Assembly (NCBI RefSeq): GCF_014640615.1
Contig: NZ_BMHH01000002.1
Coordinates: forward strand, 329,599 to 393,598
DNA: 64,000 nt
DNA from: Paramesorhizobium endophyticum
Lineage (GTDB): Bacteria > Pseudomonadota > Alphaproteobacteria > Rhizobiales > Rhizobiaceae
Reading direction: 5' to 3'
Below are positions 15,060-24,818 of this stretch, piece after piece (position 1 is the stretch's first letter; the number at the start of each line of letters is the position of its first letter). Made by a program: the position numbers and the translations under genes. The notes beneath the pieces are model-generated. The model saw only the letters and a list, made by a program, of their open reading frames with translations. It made no database searches and was not told the DNA's origin.

Positions 15060-15983
15060 ATGGATCGGTTGACAAGCATGGCCGTGTTCGTTGCGGCGGT
15101 AGAGGAGGGGAGCCTCGTCGGCGCCGCACGGCGCTTCGGACTGTCATCGTCAATGGCGGGGAAACATGTTTCGGCTCTCGAGGAAGCGTTGCAGGCGCGG
15201 CTGCTCCAGCGAAGCACCCGAATGCTGAAGCTGACCGAGGTGGGAAACGCCTACTACACACGCTGCAAGCAGATCCTCGAGGCTGTGGAAGATGCAAATG
15301 CCCAGGTGCGGGAGGCACAGGCGAATGTGCGGGGTCTCTTGCGGATTACCGCTCCAACGACATTCGGCGCCATGCATCTCGGTCCTGTGATAGCAGGGTT
15401 TCTTGAAGCGTATCCTGAGGTTTCGATCGAGACCTTGCTGAGCGATCACTATATTGATCTGCTGGCAGAGGGCATTGATATGGCGATCCGCATCGGTCGG
15501 CTACAGGATTCCGATCTCGTCGCCAAGCGTCTCGCTCCGTGCCGAATGGTTTATTGTGCGGCACCTTCGTTCCTGGAACGGCATGGCGAGCCGAAAACGG
15601 TGGAGGATCTGCGCCGAGCGCCGAGACTGGCCTTTACAGACGCGGTCTCTCCCGGTGACTGGACTTTGACCGATCCAGACGGACAAACGCATATAATCGA
15701 TGGCCCCGTCCGGCTTGCATCCAACAATATGCAGATGTTGCTGTCCGCAGCCTTGGCAGGCACCGGCGTCGCTTACGGCCCGAGCTTCGTGTTTGGACCG
15801 TCCATTGCGAGCGGCGCGCTTCTCCCGCTATTAAAGGATCATAAGACGTCGGATTTGGCGATCCACGCGGTCTATCCGACGAAGCGGCACGCCTCTGTGA
15901 AGCTCCGACGCTTTATTGAGCATCTGGGTGTGCAACTCGGCGGCACCCCGTCCTGGGACGTTGCGCTGAAACCTCGGGGATAA
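15060..15983 (+). CDS. LysR family transcriptional regulator
   Basis: 307 residues. The N-terminal winged HTH is MDRLTSMAVFVAAVEEGSLV with SSSMAGKHVSALEEAL and the LLQRSTRMLKLTEVGNAYY end. The effector domain (about 90-295) has RITAPTTFGAMHLGPVIAGF and DLLAEGIDMAIRIGRL, typical of the AaeR/DmlR-like branch. It probably controls the divergent hydrolase. Confidence 0.92.
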   Translation: MDRLTSMAVFVAAVEEGSLVGAARRFGLSSSMAGKHVSALEEALQARLLQRSTRMLKLTEVGNAYYTRCKQILEAVEDANAQVREAQANVRGLLRITAPTTFGAMHLGPVIAGFLEAYPEVSIETLLSDHYIDLLAEGIDMAIRIGRLQDSDLVAKRLAPCRMVYCAAPSFLERHGEPKTVEDLRRAPRLAFTDAVSPGDWTLTDPDGQTHIIDGPVRLASNNMQMLLSAALAGTGVAYGPSFVFGPSIASGALLPLLKDHKTSDLAIHAVYPTKRHASVKLRRFIEHLGVQLGGTPSWDVALKPRG

Positions 15984-16075
15984 GGGCGTTACCGAAAATC
16001 AAGTTTCGGAATTCAGCACGCGGGCGGCCAACGCGCCAAGCGCATGTTGGAGCGTGGCCCGCCGCCCGGATCCGC

Positions 16076-16468
16076 CTATGCCGGGCTGGAAAAGAACCGG
16101 TTCATGCCGGGAACGTCTGAGAGGAACGTTTCGACCTCGACGATGCGGCCGTCGCGGAGCCGGCATACCGTCGCAAGATGCTCGTCCAGCACAATCCCTT
16201 TGCGCTCGGCCGTGTTATGGAGGCTAAGCGCCATATTATCGCGGCTCAACAACACGTGCTTGAGCTCAAAGCTCAGGCCATAGCCCGCGATCTGCCGAGC
16301 GCGGGCGACCACGGCGTCGACACCGGTCGCCACGCCGGAGATTTCATTGTCTCCCGGTAGCGTCCAAATTGCATCTTCATGGAAAAGCTGACGCATGGCC
16401 TCCCAATCACGCGATACAAGGGCGCGGTGGAATGCGTGTGCAAGCTCTTCGGCTGTCATGGTGTTCAT
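16076..16468 (-). CDS. SnoaL/NTF2-like protein
   Basis: 130 residues of a single cone-shaped NTF2 domain: LAHAFHRALVSRDWEAMRQL, FHEDAIWTLPGDNEISG, ATVCRLRDGRIVEVETFLSD. Members act as isomerases, cyclases or ligand binders; the reaction here cannot be inferred. No signal peptide. It is divergent from a LysR gene 97 bases away, its likely regulator. Confidence 0.8.
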   Translation of the reverse strand: MNTMTAEELAHAFHRALVSRDWEAMRQLFHEDAIWTLPGDNEISGVATGVDAVVARARQIAGYGLSFELKHVLLSRDNMALSLHNTAERKGIVLDEHLATVCRLRDGRIVEVETFLSDVPGMNRFFSSPA

Positions 16469-16565
16469 TGTTGGATCCTCTGATGGAAATGATGCGAGAC
16501 AATCTACCGCCGCAGATCAAATTCCGATATACGGATGAAGAGGATAGCTGATATCTGGATTTCAA

Positions 16566-17465
16566 ATGATTGATGAAACGCTCCTTCGGCTCTTGCCATC
16601 GCTCGTCGCGATTATCGAAGAGAGCAGCGTATCTGCCGCCGCCCGGCGGATGGCAATAAGTCAGCCCCGCATGTCAGCGCGCCTTGCCGAACTGCGGACG
16701 CTCTTCGGTGACCCTCTGCTCGTGCCCTCAGGCAAAGGGCGAGGCCTCATTCCCACCGATCATGGAACACGAATTGCCGGCTATGCCTCGCAATTCCTGG
16801 CGGATCTGGAGAGCCGCCTTGCTGACGAAACGTTCGATCCGAAAACAGCCGCGCGCACGTTTCACATCATGGCCAACGACAATGCGACGACTATAATCGG
16901 CGTGCCATTGATCGAGGCTATCCAGCGAGCCGAGGCTGCGCGCATGCGGATAGCGTTTCATCAGTTTGATCCCCACAAGCTGGAGGACCTCGAAACCGGA
17001 AAGCTGGATCTGGCGGTCGGCGCCCCGTCCCAGTTTGCAAAGCACGGCACCCTGATGAGCAAAAAGGTGGTACGAGATCACCTGGTGACGATTGGAAAGG
17101 CGGCGAGCCAGCATGGAGCGATGGATCTGGATCGTTTCTGCTCCAACGCGCATGTGATCGTGTCCGGCGACGGTGGAGGCTTTGAGGGCATTGTCGATAA
17201 AGAATTGTCGAAGATCGGCCGAACCCGGCATGTCGCCGTCTCGGTGCAAAGCTACCTCGCTGCCATTGAAACGGTACGGAAAACCGAGCTTCTGGCGACA
17301 ATGCCGCATTCCCTGACATCACGCCGAAGTGCGGACTTGGCGATCTTCGAGCCGCCGATCGCGCTTCCGGAGATATCTCTATCCGTTGCATGGCACCCGC
17401 GCGCCAACGACGCCGGCAATCGCTGGCTTCGTGAACTGTTGTGGGCCATTGCCAGGCAGACCTAA
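16566..17465 (+). CDS. LysR family transcriptional regulator
   Basis: 299 residues; the HTH (LLRLLPSLVAIIEESSVSAA, then QPRMSARLAELRTLFGDPLL) is followed by a NodD/NahR-like effector domain ending LSVAWHPRANDAGNRWLREL. Divergent from the SnoaL-like gene. Complete. Confidence 0.9.
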   Translation: MIDETLLRLLPSLVAIIEESSVSAAARRMAISQPRMSARLAELRTLFGDPLLVPSGKGRGLIPTDHGTRIAGYASQFLADLESRLADETFDPKTAARTFHIMANDNATTIIGVPLIEAIQRAEAARMRIAFHQFDPHKLEDLETGKLDLAVGAPSQFAKHGTLMSKKVVRDHLVTIGKAASQHGAMDLDRFCSNAHVIVSGDGGGFEGIVDKELSKIGRTRHVAVSVQSYLAAIETVRKTELLATMPHSLTSRRSADLAIFEPPIALPEISLSVAWHPRANDAGNRWLRELLWAIARQT

Positions 17466-17574
17466 ACGCAGATCAGCATTCGGCGGGCCCGATGGGACAA
17501 TAGAATAGCGGCGGTCCCGCGCTTGCGCGGCGAAGACCTCAGCGCGACAGGCGCGGCGGGGTTTTTTACTTGCG

Positions 17575-18222
17575 TCACGATGGAGAGCCACCATTGGCAT
17601 CCGCTCCCTCTAAGCCGCGAAGGAAGGCGGCCACTCCCTCCTTGAATCGCTTCTCAAAGTCGCTTTTGATAATGGCCCCTGCGCACCGCCGTAGCGCGGG
17701 GAAGCGGGTGCCGATGGCCGCGATGAGCTGCTTCTCGCCGCCACTGTGGTCCTCGTCCGATCTCCAACGGTCACGAAACGCCTGTTCTTCGATCGTGGAT
17801 CCAAGGACGAAATAAACGAGATTGAACATCGCATCCGTCGCCGCTTGCTCGTCGAGTTGCTTCTTCAGCAGCGCTTCCAGCGCGATGTCGGCGAGCTTGA
17901 GCACATTCGCGCCGACGGCATAGGTGCCGGCATAGACCTTGGCGCCGTCCCGGTGGGCGAGCAACGCGTTTCGCATGGCACGCGCCAGCGACGATAACAC
18001 CGCGTCAGGATTCTGACCGGTATCCGTTGCAGCGACAGCGGGAGCGATAATCGCGTCTGCAATCTGGTCCAGCAAATCCTGCTTGGACGGAAAGTGCCAA
18101 TAGAGCGTGGGGGCCTGCACATTGAGCGCTTTGGCAAGCGCTCGCATTGTCAGGCCTTCGACACCTACTTCGTCCAGCAGTGTCAGTGCGGTCGCGACCA
18201 CCGTCTCTTTTTGCAGCGCCAT
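17575..18222 (-). CDS. TetR family regulator with a TetR_C-type domain
   Basis: 215 residues. The HTH ALTLLDEVGVEGLTMRALAK, QAPTLYWHFPSKQDLLDQIA is that of the true TetR class, and the C-terminal domain (LARAMRNALLAHRDGAKVYA, NLVYFVLGSTIEEQAF) is the tetracycline-repressor type. It diverges from an FAD monooxygenase. Two palindromic operators lie between them, so it should repress both genes and be released by an aromatic substrate. Confidence 0.9.
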   Translation of the reverse strand: MALQKETVVATALTLLDEVGVEGLTMRALAKALNVQAPTLYWHFPSKQDLLDQIADAIIAPAVAATDTGQNPDAVLSSLARAMRNALLAHRDGAKVYAGTYAVGANVLKLADIALEALLKKQLDEQAATDAMFNLVYFVLGSTIEEQAFRDRWRSDEDHSGGEKQLIAAIGTRFPALRRCAGAIIKSDFEKRFKEGVAAFLRGLEGADANGGSPS

Positions 18223-18232
18223 GGTTGACTCC

Positions 18233-18264
18233 CTAACATCGTTAGAGCAATCTAACAGTGTTAG
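18233..18264. promoter_or_regulatory. tandem TetR operators
   Basis: CTAAC-ATC-GTTAG (18233-18245) and CTAAC-AGT-GTTAG (18252-18264), identical half-sites with centres 19 bp apart, in the 56-base gap between tetR and the monooxygenase start. The doubled arrangement parallels the tetO1/tetO2 layout. Confidence 0.8.
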
Positions 18265-18278
18265 AGGTGGAGAGCAAT

Positions 18279-19709
18279 ATGGTAGATGTAGTCGTTGTCG
18301 GTGCCGGCCCTGTAGGCTTGTGGACAGCGTGCGAGTTGAGGCTCGCCGGGCTGGAGGTCGCGCTTCTCGAGCGCCGTACTGCCCGCACGGAGCAGTCCCG
18401 CGCCCTTACTATCCATGGCCGAACCATCGAACTGTTTGCGATGCGAGGGGTGGCGGAGCGCTTCCTGGTCGAAGGCAAGCCCATCGCGACGGGTCATTTT
18501 GCGAGCCTAGACACGCGCTTGGACTTCTCCGGATTCGAGACGCGATTCCCCTTCACTTTGTTTCTTCCACAGAGCCGGACGGAGGCGCTTCTCGAAGCGC
18601 ATGCTGCAGATCTCGGCGTGGAGATCCATCGCGGCCATCATGTAGAAAGCATCGCCGGGGACAGCGAGCGCGGCTATACGGTGACAGGCACGGCCGCCCA
18701 TGGCGCATTCCGCTTCGACTGCCGCGCCGTTGTCGGCGCTGATGGGCGTCGGAGCGTCGTACGTGCGGCGGCCAACATCGCGTTTGAAGGCAGTGATACC
18801 TCCCACAGCGTAATGATGGGTGACGTCCGCATAGATGCAATGGAGGGGCCACCCGTGCGTGCCTTCTGCAATGAACGCGGCGGCGGCATGCTCGCGCCCG
18901 TAGACGCCACCGGGCGGGTAAGGATCATTCTCATCGACCCGGAGCGCTCTCACGTCGACACGCGCGAACCTCTGTCGCTGGAGGAACTCTCCGCGTCAGC
19001 CCGCCGCGTTCTTGGCGAGGATCTCGGCATGCGCGATCCTTCCTGGCTCACGCGTTTCGGCGATGAAACACGCCTGGCTGCCGCCTACCGCCGCGGTAAT
19101 CTCTTCGTCGCAGGGGATGCGGCGCATATCCACGCGCCCGCCGGCGGCCAGGGCATGAATGTCGGGCTGCAGGATGCGATGAACCTCGGTTGGAAGCTGG
19201 CGGCAGTCATCAAGGGCGAGGCGCCTGACGCGCTGCTCGATAGTTATGAGACAGAAAGACGGCCAGTGGGGGTTCAACTCGCCCGCAACACGCTGGCGCA
19301 GATCGCAATGATGACCAGCTTCGATCCAGCCCACCTCGCGCTGCGCGCATTGATGTCGGATCTCCTGAAGGTCGGCGAGCTTAACCGGCGCCTCGCTGGC
19401 GAGTTGTCGGGATTCGACATCACATATGCGCACGATGCACTGCCCGGCGTCGACGATCCCGCAGCGGGCCGCCGGTCGCCCGACAGCCGCCTTGTGGTGG
19501 AAGATGGCACGCAGGCGACTGTTCACTGCCTTCTCAACGAGGGCAAATGGCTCTCGCTAAGTTTTGCGGACGGCAAATCGGCCGAAGCGCCGGCGTGGTT
19601 GCCAGAAACGGCGGTGAGGCGGCTTCGCTGCCAGGCTTCCGAAGGGCCACTGCGTGAAACGACGGCCATGCTCGTTCGGCCGGATGGCTATATCGCCGGC
19701 TTCACATGA
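18279..19709 (+). CDS. FAD-dependent aromatic hydroxylase (PheA/TfdB type)
   Basis: 476 residues from the ATG at 18279 (GGTGGAGAG upstream; an in-frame TTG or ATG further up overlaps the operators). FAD-binding GAGPVGLWTACELRLAGLEV, then LLERR, then VGADGRRSVVRAA and GDAAHIHAPAGGQGMNVGLQ: class A flavoprotein monooxygenase. A thioredoxin-like C-terminal part ends ALLVRPDGYIAG-like. Relatives hydroxylate phenols, polyketides or rifamycins with NAD(P)H and oxygen. It is paired with the divergent TetR. Confidence 0.87.
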   Translation: MVDVVVVGAGPVGLWTACELRLAGLEVALLERRTARTEQSRALTIHGRTIELFAMRGVAERFLVEGKPIATGHFASLDTRLDFSGFETRFPFTLFLPQSRTEALLEAHAADLGVEIHRGHHVESIAGDSERGYTVTGTAAHGAFRFDCRAVVGADGRRSVVRAAANIAFEGSDTSHSVMMGDVRIDAMEGPPVRAFCNERGGGMLAPVDATGRVRIILIDPERSHVDTREPLSLEELSASARRVLGEDLGMRDPSWLTRFGDETRLAAAYRRGNLFVAGDAAHIHAPAGGQGMNVGLQDAMNLGWKLAAVIKGEAPDALLDSYETERRPVGVQLARNTLAQIAMMTSFDPAHLALRALMSDLLKVGELNRRLAGELSGFDITYAHDALPGVDDPAAGRRSPDSRLVVEDGTQATVHCLLNEGKWLSLSFADGKSAEAPAWLPETAVRRLRCQASEGPLRETTAMLVRPDGYIAGFT

Positions 19710-20363
19710 ACGTTGGGCTCGTTGGTTTACATGGACGGAAATCGTTGGGTAGAGGCACTGGTCTGTAGCAGAAGGCGGCTTCACACCGCGGCGGGCTGCG
19801 GCAAGAGATGGCGCCTCTCCCTGGGAGCCGTCAAGATGGAGCTGCTGGATCAGATCAGCGAGAAGGACGTGCAGCAGGCGAACCAGGATAACGTAGGTCG
19901 GGTTGGGGCGCCAGCCGACACGTTCACCAGATGATCGCCTTTGCAATCAACGAACCCGAGGTTGTCGCGGTGAATGAAATCCGACGGCCCGGAACTCTAA
20001 CTCTGGTGTGCGATCCCGCCTGCCCGTCGTCCTTCGATTTGACCAAAGACAGCACCTGCACCGCGCGGCGGAACTGATGGCGGAGCGCGACCGCCATGCG
20101 GTCGATGACAGAGACAGGCAGGCGGCACTTGCTCATGCAGAACAGCGCGGGCTGTCCTTGTCCGCGAGCGGGTCGATGCGCAGGCGCATATCACGGACCC
20201 CTCCAGCGAGGGCGTACGAATTCTGGATCAGCCTGCGTCGCTGCCCTTTTCGATCAACGCGGTTACCGTTGCGGGGGCGGCACATGCCCTTGCGCGTGCG
20301 GCACTTCATCGATTTCCTCGCTGCGATTTGCGTCGCGGAGTCGGAATTAAGGACAGGCGACGG
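19710..20363. other. no intact gene; degraded sequence
   Basis: Several short frames overlap on both strands. On the plus strand 20281-20330 reads PLRVRHFIDFLAA, the usual end of a LysR effector domain, suggesting the remains of a LysR gene. The minus frames at 19557-19946 and 19924-20136 are open but match nothing I recognise. Confidence 0.35.
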
Positions 20364-21062
20364 CTAGACGAAGCCGCGGCGCGGTTCGTCGGCTGCCAGT
20401 TCCCGCATCACTTCGATTACGGCGGTTCTGGCAGGATTGCTGGATTGGGTTTGCCAGACCGCGACGATATCAAATCTTGGTTCAGTGCCGCGCAACGGTT
20501 CGAAACGCAGTGGACGGAAGACAACATTGTCGAAACTTGCATTGGCGATCCCGGCAGGAACAATTGCCAGGCCCAGCCCCGCCGATACCAGTGATACAAT
20601 CGGCTGGGACTGGACAAATTCCTGAACGAAGCGCGGGCGTATGCCCGCTTCCCTGAAAAGGCCATTCAGAAGTGCGCGCGAGTAAGGGGATTCGGGCGAG
20701 AACATGATGAACGGTTCGTTGTCGAAAAGCTTCAGGTCGATCCGCCGCCGCTGCGCCAGTTTATGCGTTATCGGAATGGCGGCGACCAGCGGTTCGCGCA
20801 ACACGCTCATCTTTTCGAAGGCCTCGACCCCTTCTACTGGCCGCATGAGGCCGATATCCAGGCGATCGAGCGATAGAAACTGGAGTTGCGCCAGCGACAT
20901 CGCTTCCTGAAAGCGCACTGTCAGCCAGGGTAAACGGTCATTGAACGCCTTCGCCAGACGCGGCAGGAATGCGTATGCCGCCGCGCCGACGAAGCCGATC
21001 GAGACGAATCCTGCCGGTTGCCGTGAAGCGGTGATCGCGGCCGTGTCGGGCATACCGATCAT
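20364..21062 (-). pseudogene. LysR effector domain without its HTH
   Basis: The 232-codon frame begins about where a LysR linker would be and is a full substrate-binding domain (GFVSIGFVGAAAYAFLPRLA, LDRLDIGLMRP, FIMFSPESPYSRALLNGLF, SAGLGLAIVPAGIANA) in the CatR/BenM style. The roughly 75-residue winged HTH is not encoded upstream in any frame. A free effector domain cannot bind DNA, so this is a 5' truncation. Confidence 0.7.
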
Positions 21063-21252
21063 ATGCCAATCCGGTTTACCGTGACTGCGGGCGGAAGAAA
21101 GCGAAGGCGATAATCACTGGTCATCGAGGAAATCGTATCGGTAGAGACTGCCTTCGGCAGCCGGACTCCTAGATCTGCGATCTATGGACATTATCACCTG
21201 ACATAATGGCGGGCAGGGTTTGCCAAGCTTAGAGATCAGGCGGCTCATCTGG

Positions 21253-22422
21253 TCAAGAAGAGCCACCAGCCGACTCGAAATCGAACATCCTCTGCGTGAC
21301 GAGAGCCGCCGCGCCGCGCGCCCATGAATTGTCTTCCCAATCGGGAAGAATCGGCGGCGGGGCTCTGAACGTCCTGCTCGCCAGAGCCTCCCGCAACGGC
21401 GTCAGGAAATGTTCGCCGAGGGATACGGCTTCTCCACCGGCCACGATCACTTCCGGGTCTGCCACATTGACAAGGTTGGCGAGGGCCGTTCCGATGCTGC
21501 GCCCGGAATCCGTGACGATTTTCACAGCTGCCGGATCCCCCGCCATAAGTGCCTGTCGCAATTCGGGAGCGCCGAGATCGGCGGCGTCCCCATTTATCTC
21601 GCGCCAGCGGCGCAGCATGGAAGCCTCGGAATGGTAGGCCATCAGGCAGCCCCGCTTGCCGCATTCGCAGAGCCGGCCGTTTTCCTCATAAAGCACATGC
21701 CCGAACTTGCCGGCTGCACCATTGGCGCCGCGGTAGAGCTTGCCTTCGACGATGAGCGCGCAGCTTATTCCGACACCGACCGCAAGCACCGCCATATTGC
21801 GATGCTGCCGCCCCAGCCCGAACAATTGCTGCGCAATCGCATAGGCGTTCGTGTCGTCTTCCAGCCAGACCGGAACATTGACCTGTTTGGCGAGCAATGA
21901 TGCCAGGGGAACGTGGTCCCAATTGAAGCGATGGCTGCGGACACACATCGTCTGTTGATGATTGATGACACCCGGCATGGAAATGCCGATACCTGCGAGC
22001 CTGGCATCCGGGCGGCCCGCAAGCCCGACGAGCCGGGGCACAGTAGCCGCGAGAAGATCAACGACATCATCCGGCGCACGGCTCGGCAGGGGGACGCGCA
22101 GGGCCGCCCGGGGAGTCGTTGCAAGATCGGTTGCAACGCATTCAACCGTGTCGGCCATCAGCTTGAAGCCGATCGCCAGCCCATGGCCGTAATTGATCTC
22201 GATCGGAATCGGGCGTCGGCCGGTGAAGCTGGAAACGGCCTCTCCCTCCGCAAGGAGCCCCTCTTCCATGAGGTCACTGACAACGGATGTGACGGCGGCG
22301 GGACTGAGCTGAGTAACAGTCGCCAGTTCGGCGCGGCTCTTGGGCCCTTCCTGCCGAAGCAGGTTCAGGATCAAGCGACGGTTCAAGGCTCTGGCTGTCG
22401 TCTGGTCGCCTTTGAGCTTCAC
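21253..22422 (-). CDS. ROK family transcriptional repressor
   Basis: 389 residues: an N-terminal winged HTH (NRRLILNLLRQEGPKSRAEL, SPAAVTSVVSDLMEEGLL) and a sugar-kinase-like C-terminal domain with the ROK zinc motif CECGKRGCLMAYHS and the segment GANGAAGKFGHV. NagC/XylR relatives bind a sugar that releases them from DNA. It diverges from the ABC-sugar/beta-galactosidase operon, and a 17-base palindrome lies just upstream of its start. It is the likely local repressor, with a galactoside or galactose as inducer. Confidence 0.92.
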   Translation of the reverse strand: MKLKGDQTTARALNRRLILNLLRQEGPKSRAELATVTQLSPAAVTSVVSDLMEEGLLAEGEAVSSFTGRRPIPIEINYGHGLAIGFKLMADTVECVATDLATTPRAALRVPLPSRAPDDVVDLLAATVPRLVGLAGRPDARLAGIGISMPGVINHQQTMCVRSHRFNWDHVPLASLLAKQVNVPVWLEDDTNAYAIAQQLFGLGRQHRNMAVLAVGVGISCALIVEGKLYRGANGAAGKFGHVLYEENGRLCECGKRGCLMAYHSEASMLRRWREINGDAADLGAPELRQALMAGDPAAVKIVTDSGRSIGTALANLVNVADPEVIVAGGEAVSLGEHFLTPLREALASRTFRAPPPILPDWEDNSWARGAAALVTQRMFDFESAGGSS

Positions 22423-22432
22423 GATGATTTCC

Positions 22433-22449
22433 TTTATTTAGTAAATAAA
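22433..22449. promoter_or_regulatory. ROK operator, perfect palindrome
   Basis: TTTATTTA-G-TAAATAAA, 8-bp arms about a single G, ten bases upstream of the ROK start and facing the sugar operon. AT-rich palindromes of this kind are typical NagC/XylR sites. Confidence 0.7.
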
Positions 22450-22595
22450 CTATTGCACCTCTGTTTGATATATGCCTAAATCTCCTCCATCGATCAACTC
22501 GGAAGGAGAGGATCGGTCGAATGAGATGCTTGGCGTCGCCGTTGTGGAGGACGGTCGCCGATGCATGTTGATCATTGCAACTTGGGAGGAGTTCA

Positions 22596-23870
22596 ATGGC
22601 ATTTACCAAGCGTTTTTTATCACCCACGCGCCGCAGCTTCCTGAAGGGTGCCGGCATAGCATCGGCGGCCGCCATCACGAGCGGATTGCCGATACCTGCA
22701 ATTGGGCAGGTACAGGAAATCAACGTGATTTCGGCCGAAAACAACGCCAAGGCTCTCGAGGCGCTGAAGAAGATAGCCGACGACTTCAGCAGGCAGGCGG
22801 GCACGAAGGTGGTCATCAACAATATGGATCATGAGGCCCACAAGACGGCGATCCGGAATTATCTCGTGGCCGGCGCGCCTGATGTCTGCTTTTGGTTTTC
22901 AGGCAACCGCATGCGGACATTCGTGAAGCGTGGCCTGTTCGACGATATTTCGGACCTGTTCGAAAAGGAAAAATACAGGGACGTGCTGGGCGCGAGCATG
23001 GGCGCGGTCACGGTGGATGGCAAGCAATATGGCCTGCCCACGGGAGGAACGCTATGGGGCATGTTCTACCGGAAGGATGTCTTCGAGCAGAACGGGCTGA
23101 TGGTGCCGGGAACAGCCGAGGAATTTTCGGCCTACAGCAGTAAAGCCAAGGCCGCGGGACTGACGCCGGTCGCCATCGGCACGAAGGAACTCTGGCCCGC
23201 GGCCGGCTGGTTCGATCAGATGAATCTCCGCATCAACGGCCTTGAAAAGCATATGGCATTGATGGATGGCCAGATGAGCTATCTCGATCCCACGCTGACG
23301 CCGGTCTTCGATCAGTGGGAAGCCATGATTAAGCAGGATGTTTTCACGCCGAACCATACATCCTTCGGCTGGCAGGAGGCGGCTGCCCTGCTTGCGCAGA
23401 AGAAGGCTGGGATGATGAATCTCGGCGCGTTCCTGCGGGCCGCCTTCGGCGAGGCGGACCTGCCTCAACTGGCCTTTGCGCCGTTCCCGATCCTCGACGC
23501 CAATGTCCCCCGCTTCGAGGAATTCTCGCTGAACTCGATCCATATTCCGGCAAAGGGCAAGAACAAGCAGGGCGCCCGCGAGTTTCTCGCTTATTTCTAC
23601 AGGCCGGAAAATCTGGCGGCTTATCTCGAACCGGGCGGCAACGTGCCGCCGCGCAACGACCTTCCGCCAAGCAAGGATCCGCTGGTCAACGCTGCCGTCG
23701 AATCCCTGAAAGAGGTCAAGGGGACCTCCCAATACTATGATCGCGACAGCGATCCGGACATGGCGCAGGCCGGCCTCGTCGGTTTTCAGGAGTTCATGGC
23801 GAAGCCGGATCGCCGCCAAGCGATCCTTGAGCGCCTCGAAGCCACCCGCAAGCGCATTTACAAGATCTAA
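22596..23870 (+). CDS. ABC sugar transporter, substrate-binding protein
   Basis: 424 residues from the ATG at 22596, which has GGGAGGAG upstream. The N-terminus RRSFLKGAGIASAAA is a twin-arginine-type signal peptide. The mature part (INVISAENNAKALEALKKIA, DVCFWFSGNRMRTFVKRGLF, GLPTGGTLWGMFYRKDVFEQ) is a cluster B periplasmic receptor for oligosaccharides. It delivers sugar to the two permeases encoded next. First gene of the six-gene operon. Confidence 0.92.
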   Translation: MAFTKRFLSPTRRSFLKGAGIASAAAITSGLPIPAIGQVQEINVISAENNAKALEALKKIADDFSRQAGTKVVINNMDHEAHKTAIRNYLVAGAPDVCFWFSGNRMRTFVKRGLFDDISDLFEKEKYRDVLGASMGAVTVDGKQYGLPTGGTLWGMFYRKDVFEQNGLMVPGTAEEFSAYSSKAKAAGLTPVAIGTKELWPAAGWFDQMNLRINGLEKHMALMDGQMSYLDPTLTPVFDQWEAMIKQDVFTPNHTSFGWQEAAALLAQKKAGMMNLGAFLRAAFGEADLPQLAFAPFPILDANVPRFEEFSLNSIHIPAKGKNKQGAREFLAYFYRPENLAAYLEPGGNVPPRNDLPPSKDPLVNAAVESLKEVKGTSQYYDRDSDPDMAQAGLVGFQEFMAKPDRRQAILERLEATRKRIYKI

Positions 23871-23933
23871 CTTTCCTCCCGGTGACTGGAAGCGGAGCGA
23901 TGTTCCGCTCCTTCCCTCAAGAGGTCCAGGACA

Positions 23934-24818
23934 ATGTTGATGATATGGCGCCGCCAGCGTTGGTGGCTTACCCCGGTTTTGCTCATCGCTCCGGCCATCC
24001 TCCTATTTTTCACTGTCATTCTTTTGTCGGCGGTCCGAAGCCTCTGGATCAGCCTGCATGAGTGGGACGGTTTTGGACCGATGACTTGGATCGGGTTCGG
24101 CAATTACATCGAGCTTTACAACGACCCGCAGTTCTACACCTCGCTGAAGAACAATTTGATCTGGCTCATCATGTTCATGGCCGCGCCGCCGCTGGGACTG
24201 GCGATAGCGCTGCTGGTAAACCAGAAGATCCGGGGCATGCGATTCCTGAAGTCGTTGTTCTTCATTCCGCTCGTCCTTGCCTCGGTGACGGTCGGCGTCG
24301 TCTTCACCTGGGTATATACGCCGGAATTCGGGCTTCTTGCGCTGATCTTCAAGGCGTTTGGAGCCATGGCGCCCGCCGTGCTTTCCGACGAGCATTTCGT
24401 GACCTTCGCCATTGTGATCGCTGCGCTCTGGCCGCAAATCACGTTCTGCATGGTGCTCTATCTCGCCGGTCTCAACAACTTGAGCGAAGAGCTCATTGGC
24501 GCCGGGCGCGTCGATGGCGCAAAAGGCTGGAACATGCTCCGGCACATCGTACTGCCGCAATTGACGCAGGTCACCTTCATCGCAATCGCCGTGACCGTCG
24601 TCGGCGCGCTCCGCTCATTCGACATGGTGTCGGTGATGACACGCGGCGGACCGTTCGGCTCTTCCTCTGTTCTCGCCTACCAGATGTTCGAACAGTCGAT
24701 CTTCTCCTACCGGCTCGGTTATGGCGCGGCAATCGCATCGGTCCTGTTCGTGATCATGGCCTTATTCATCGTCTGGTATCTGTCGCGGATCATCCGCACG
24801 GAAGAAAGGGGCGGCTGA
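23934..24818 (+). CDS. ABC sugar transporter permease 1
   Basis: 294 residues with six transmembrane helices (MalF/UgpA-like short form). The EAA loop that docks on the ATPase is EELIGAGRVDGAKGWNMLRH followed by IVLPQL. Its TGA overlaps the next ATG (TGATG), so translation is coupled to permease 2. Confidence 0.93.
   Translation: MLMIWRRQRWWLTPVLLIAPAILLFFTVILLSAVRSLWISLHEWDGFGPMTWIGFGNYIELYNDPQFYTSLKNNLIWLIMFMAAPPLGLAIALLVNQKIRGMRFLKSLFFIPLVLASVTVGVVFTWVYTPEFGLLALIFKAFGAMAPAVLSDEHFVTFAIVIAALWPQITFCMVLYLAGLNNLSEELIGAGRVDGAKGWNMLRHIVLPQLTQVTFIAIAVTVVGALRSFDMVSVMTRGGPFGSSSVLAYQMFEQSIFSYRLGYGAAIASVLFVIMALFIVWYLSRIIRTEERGG

Noticed and set aside
24062..24817. N-terminal extension of permease 2 overlapping permease 1
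   Set aside because: The extension reads non-membrane Arg-rich sequence in a shadow frame; the TGATG overlap at 24816-24820 gives the normal start.
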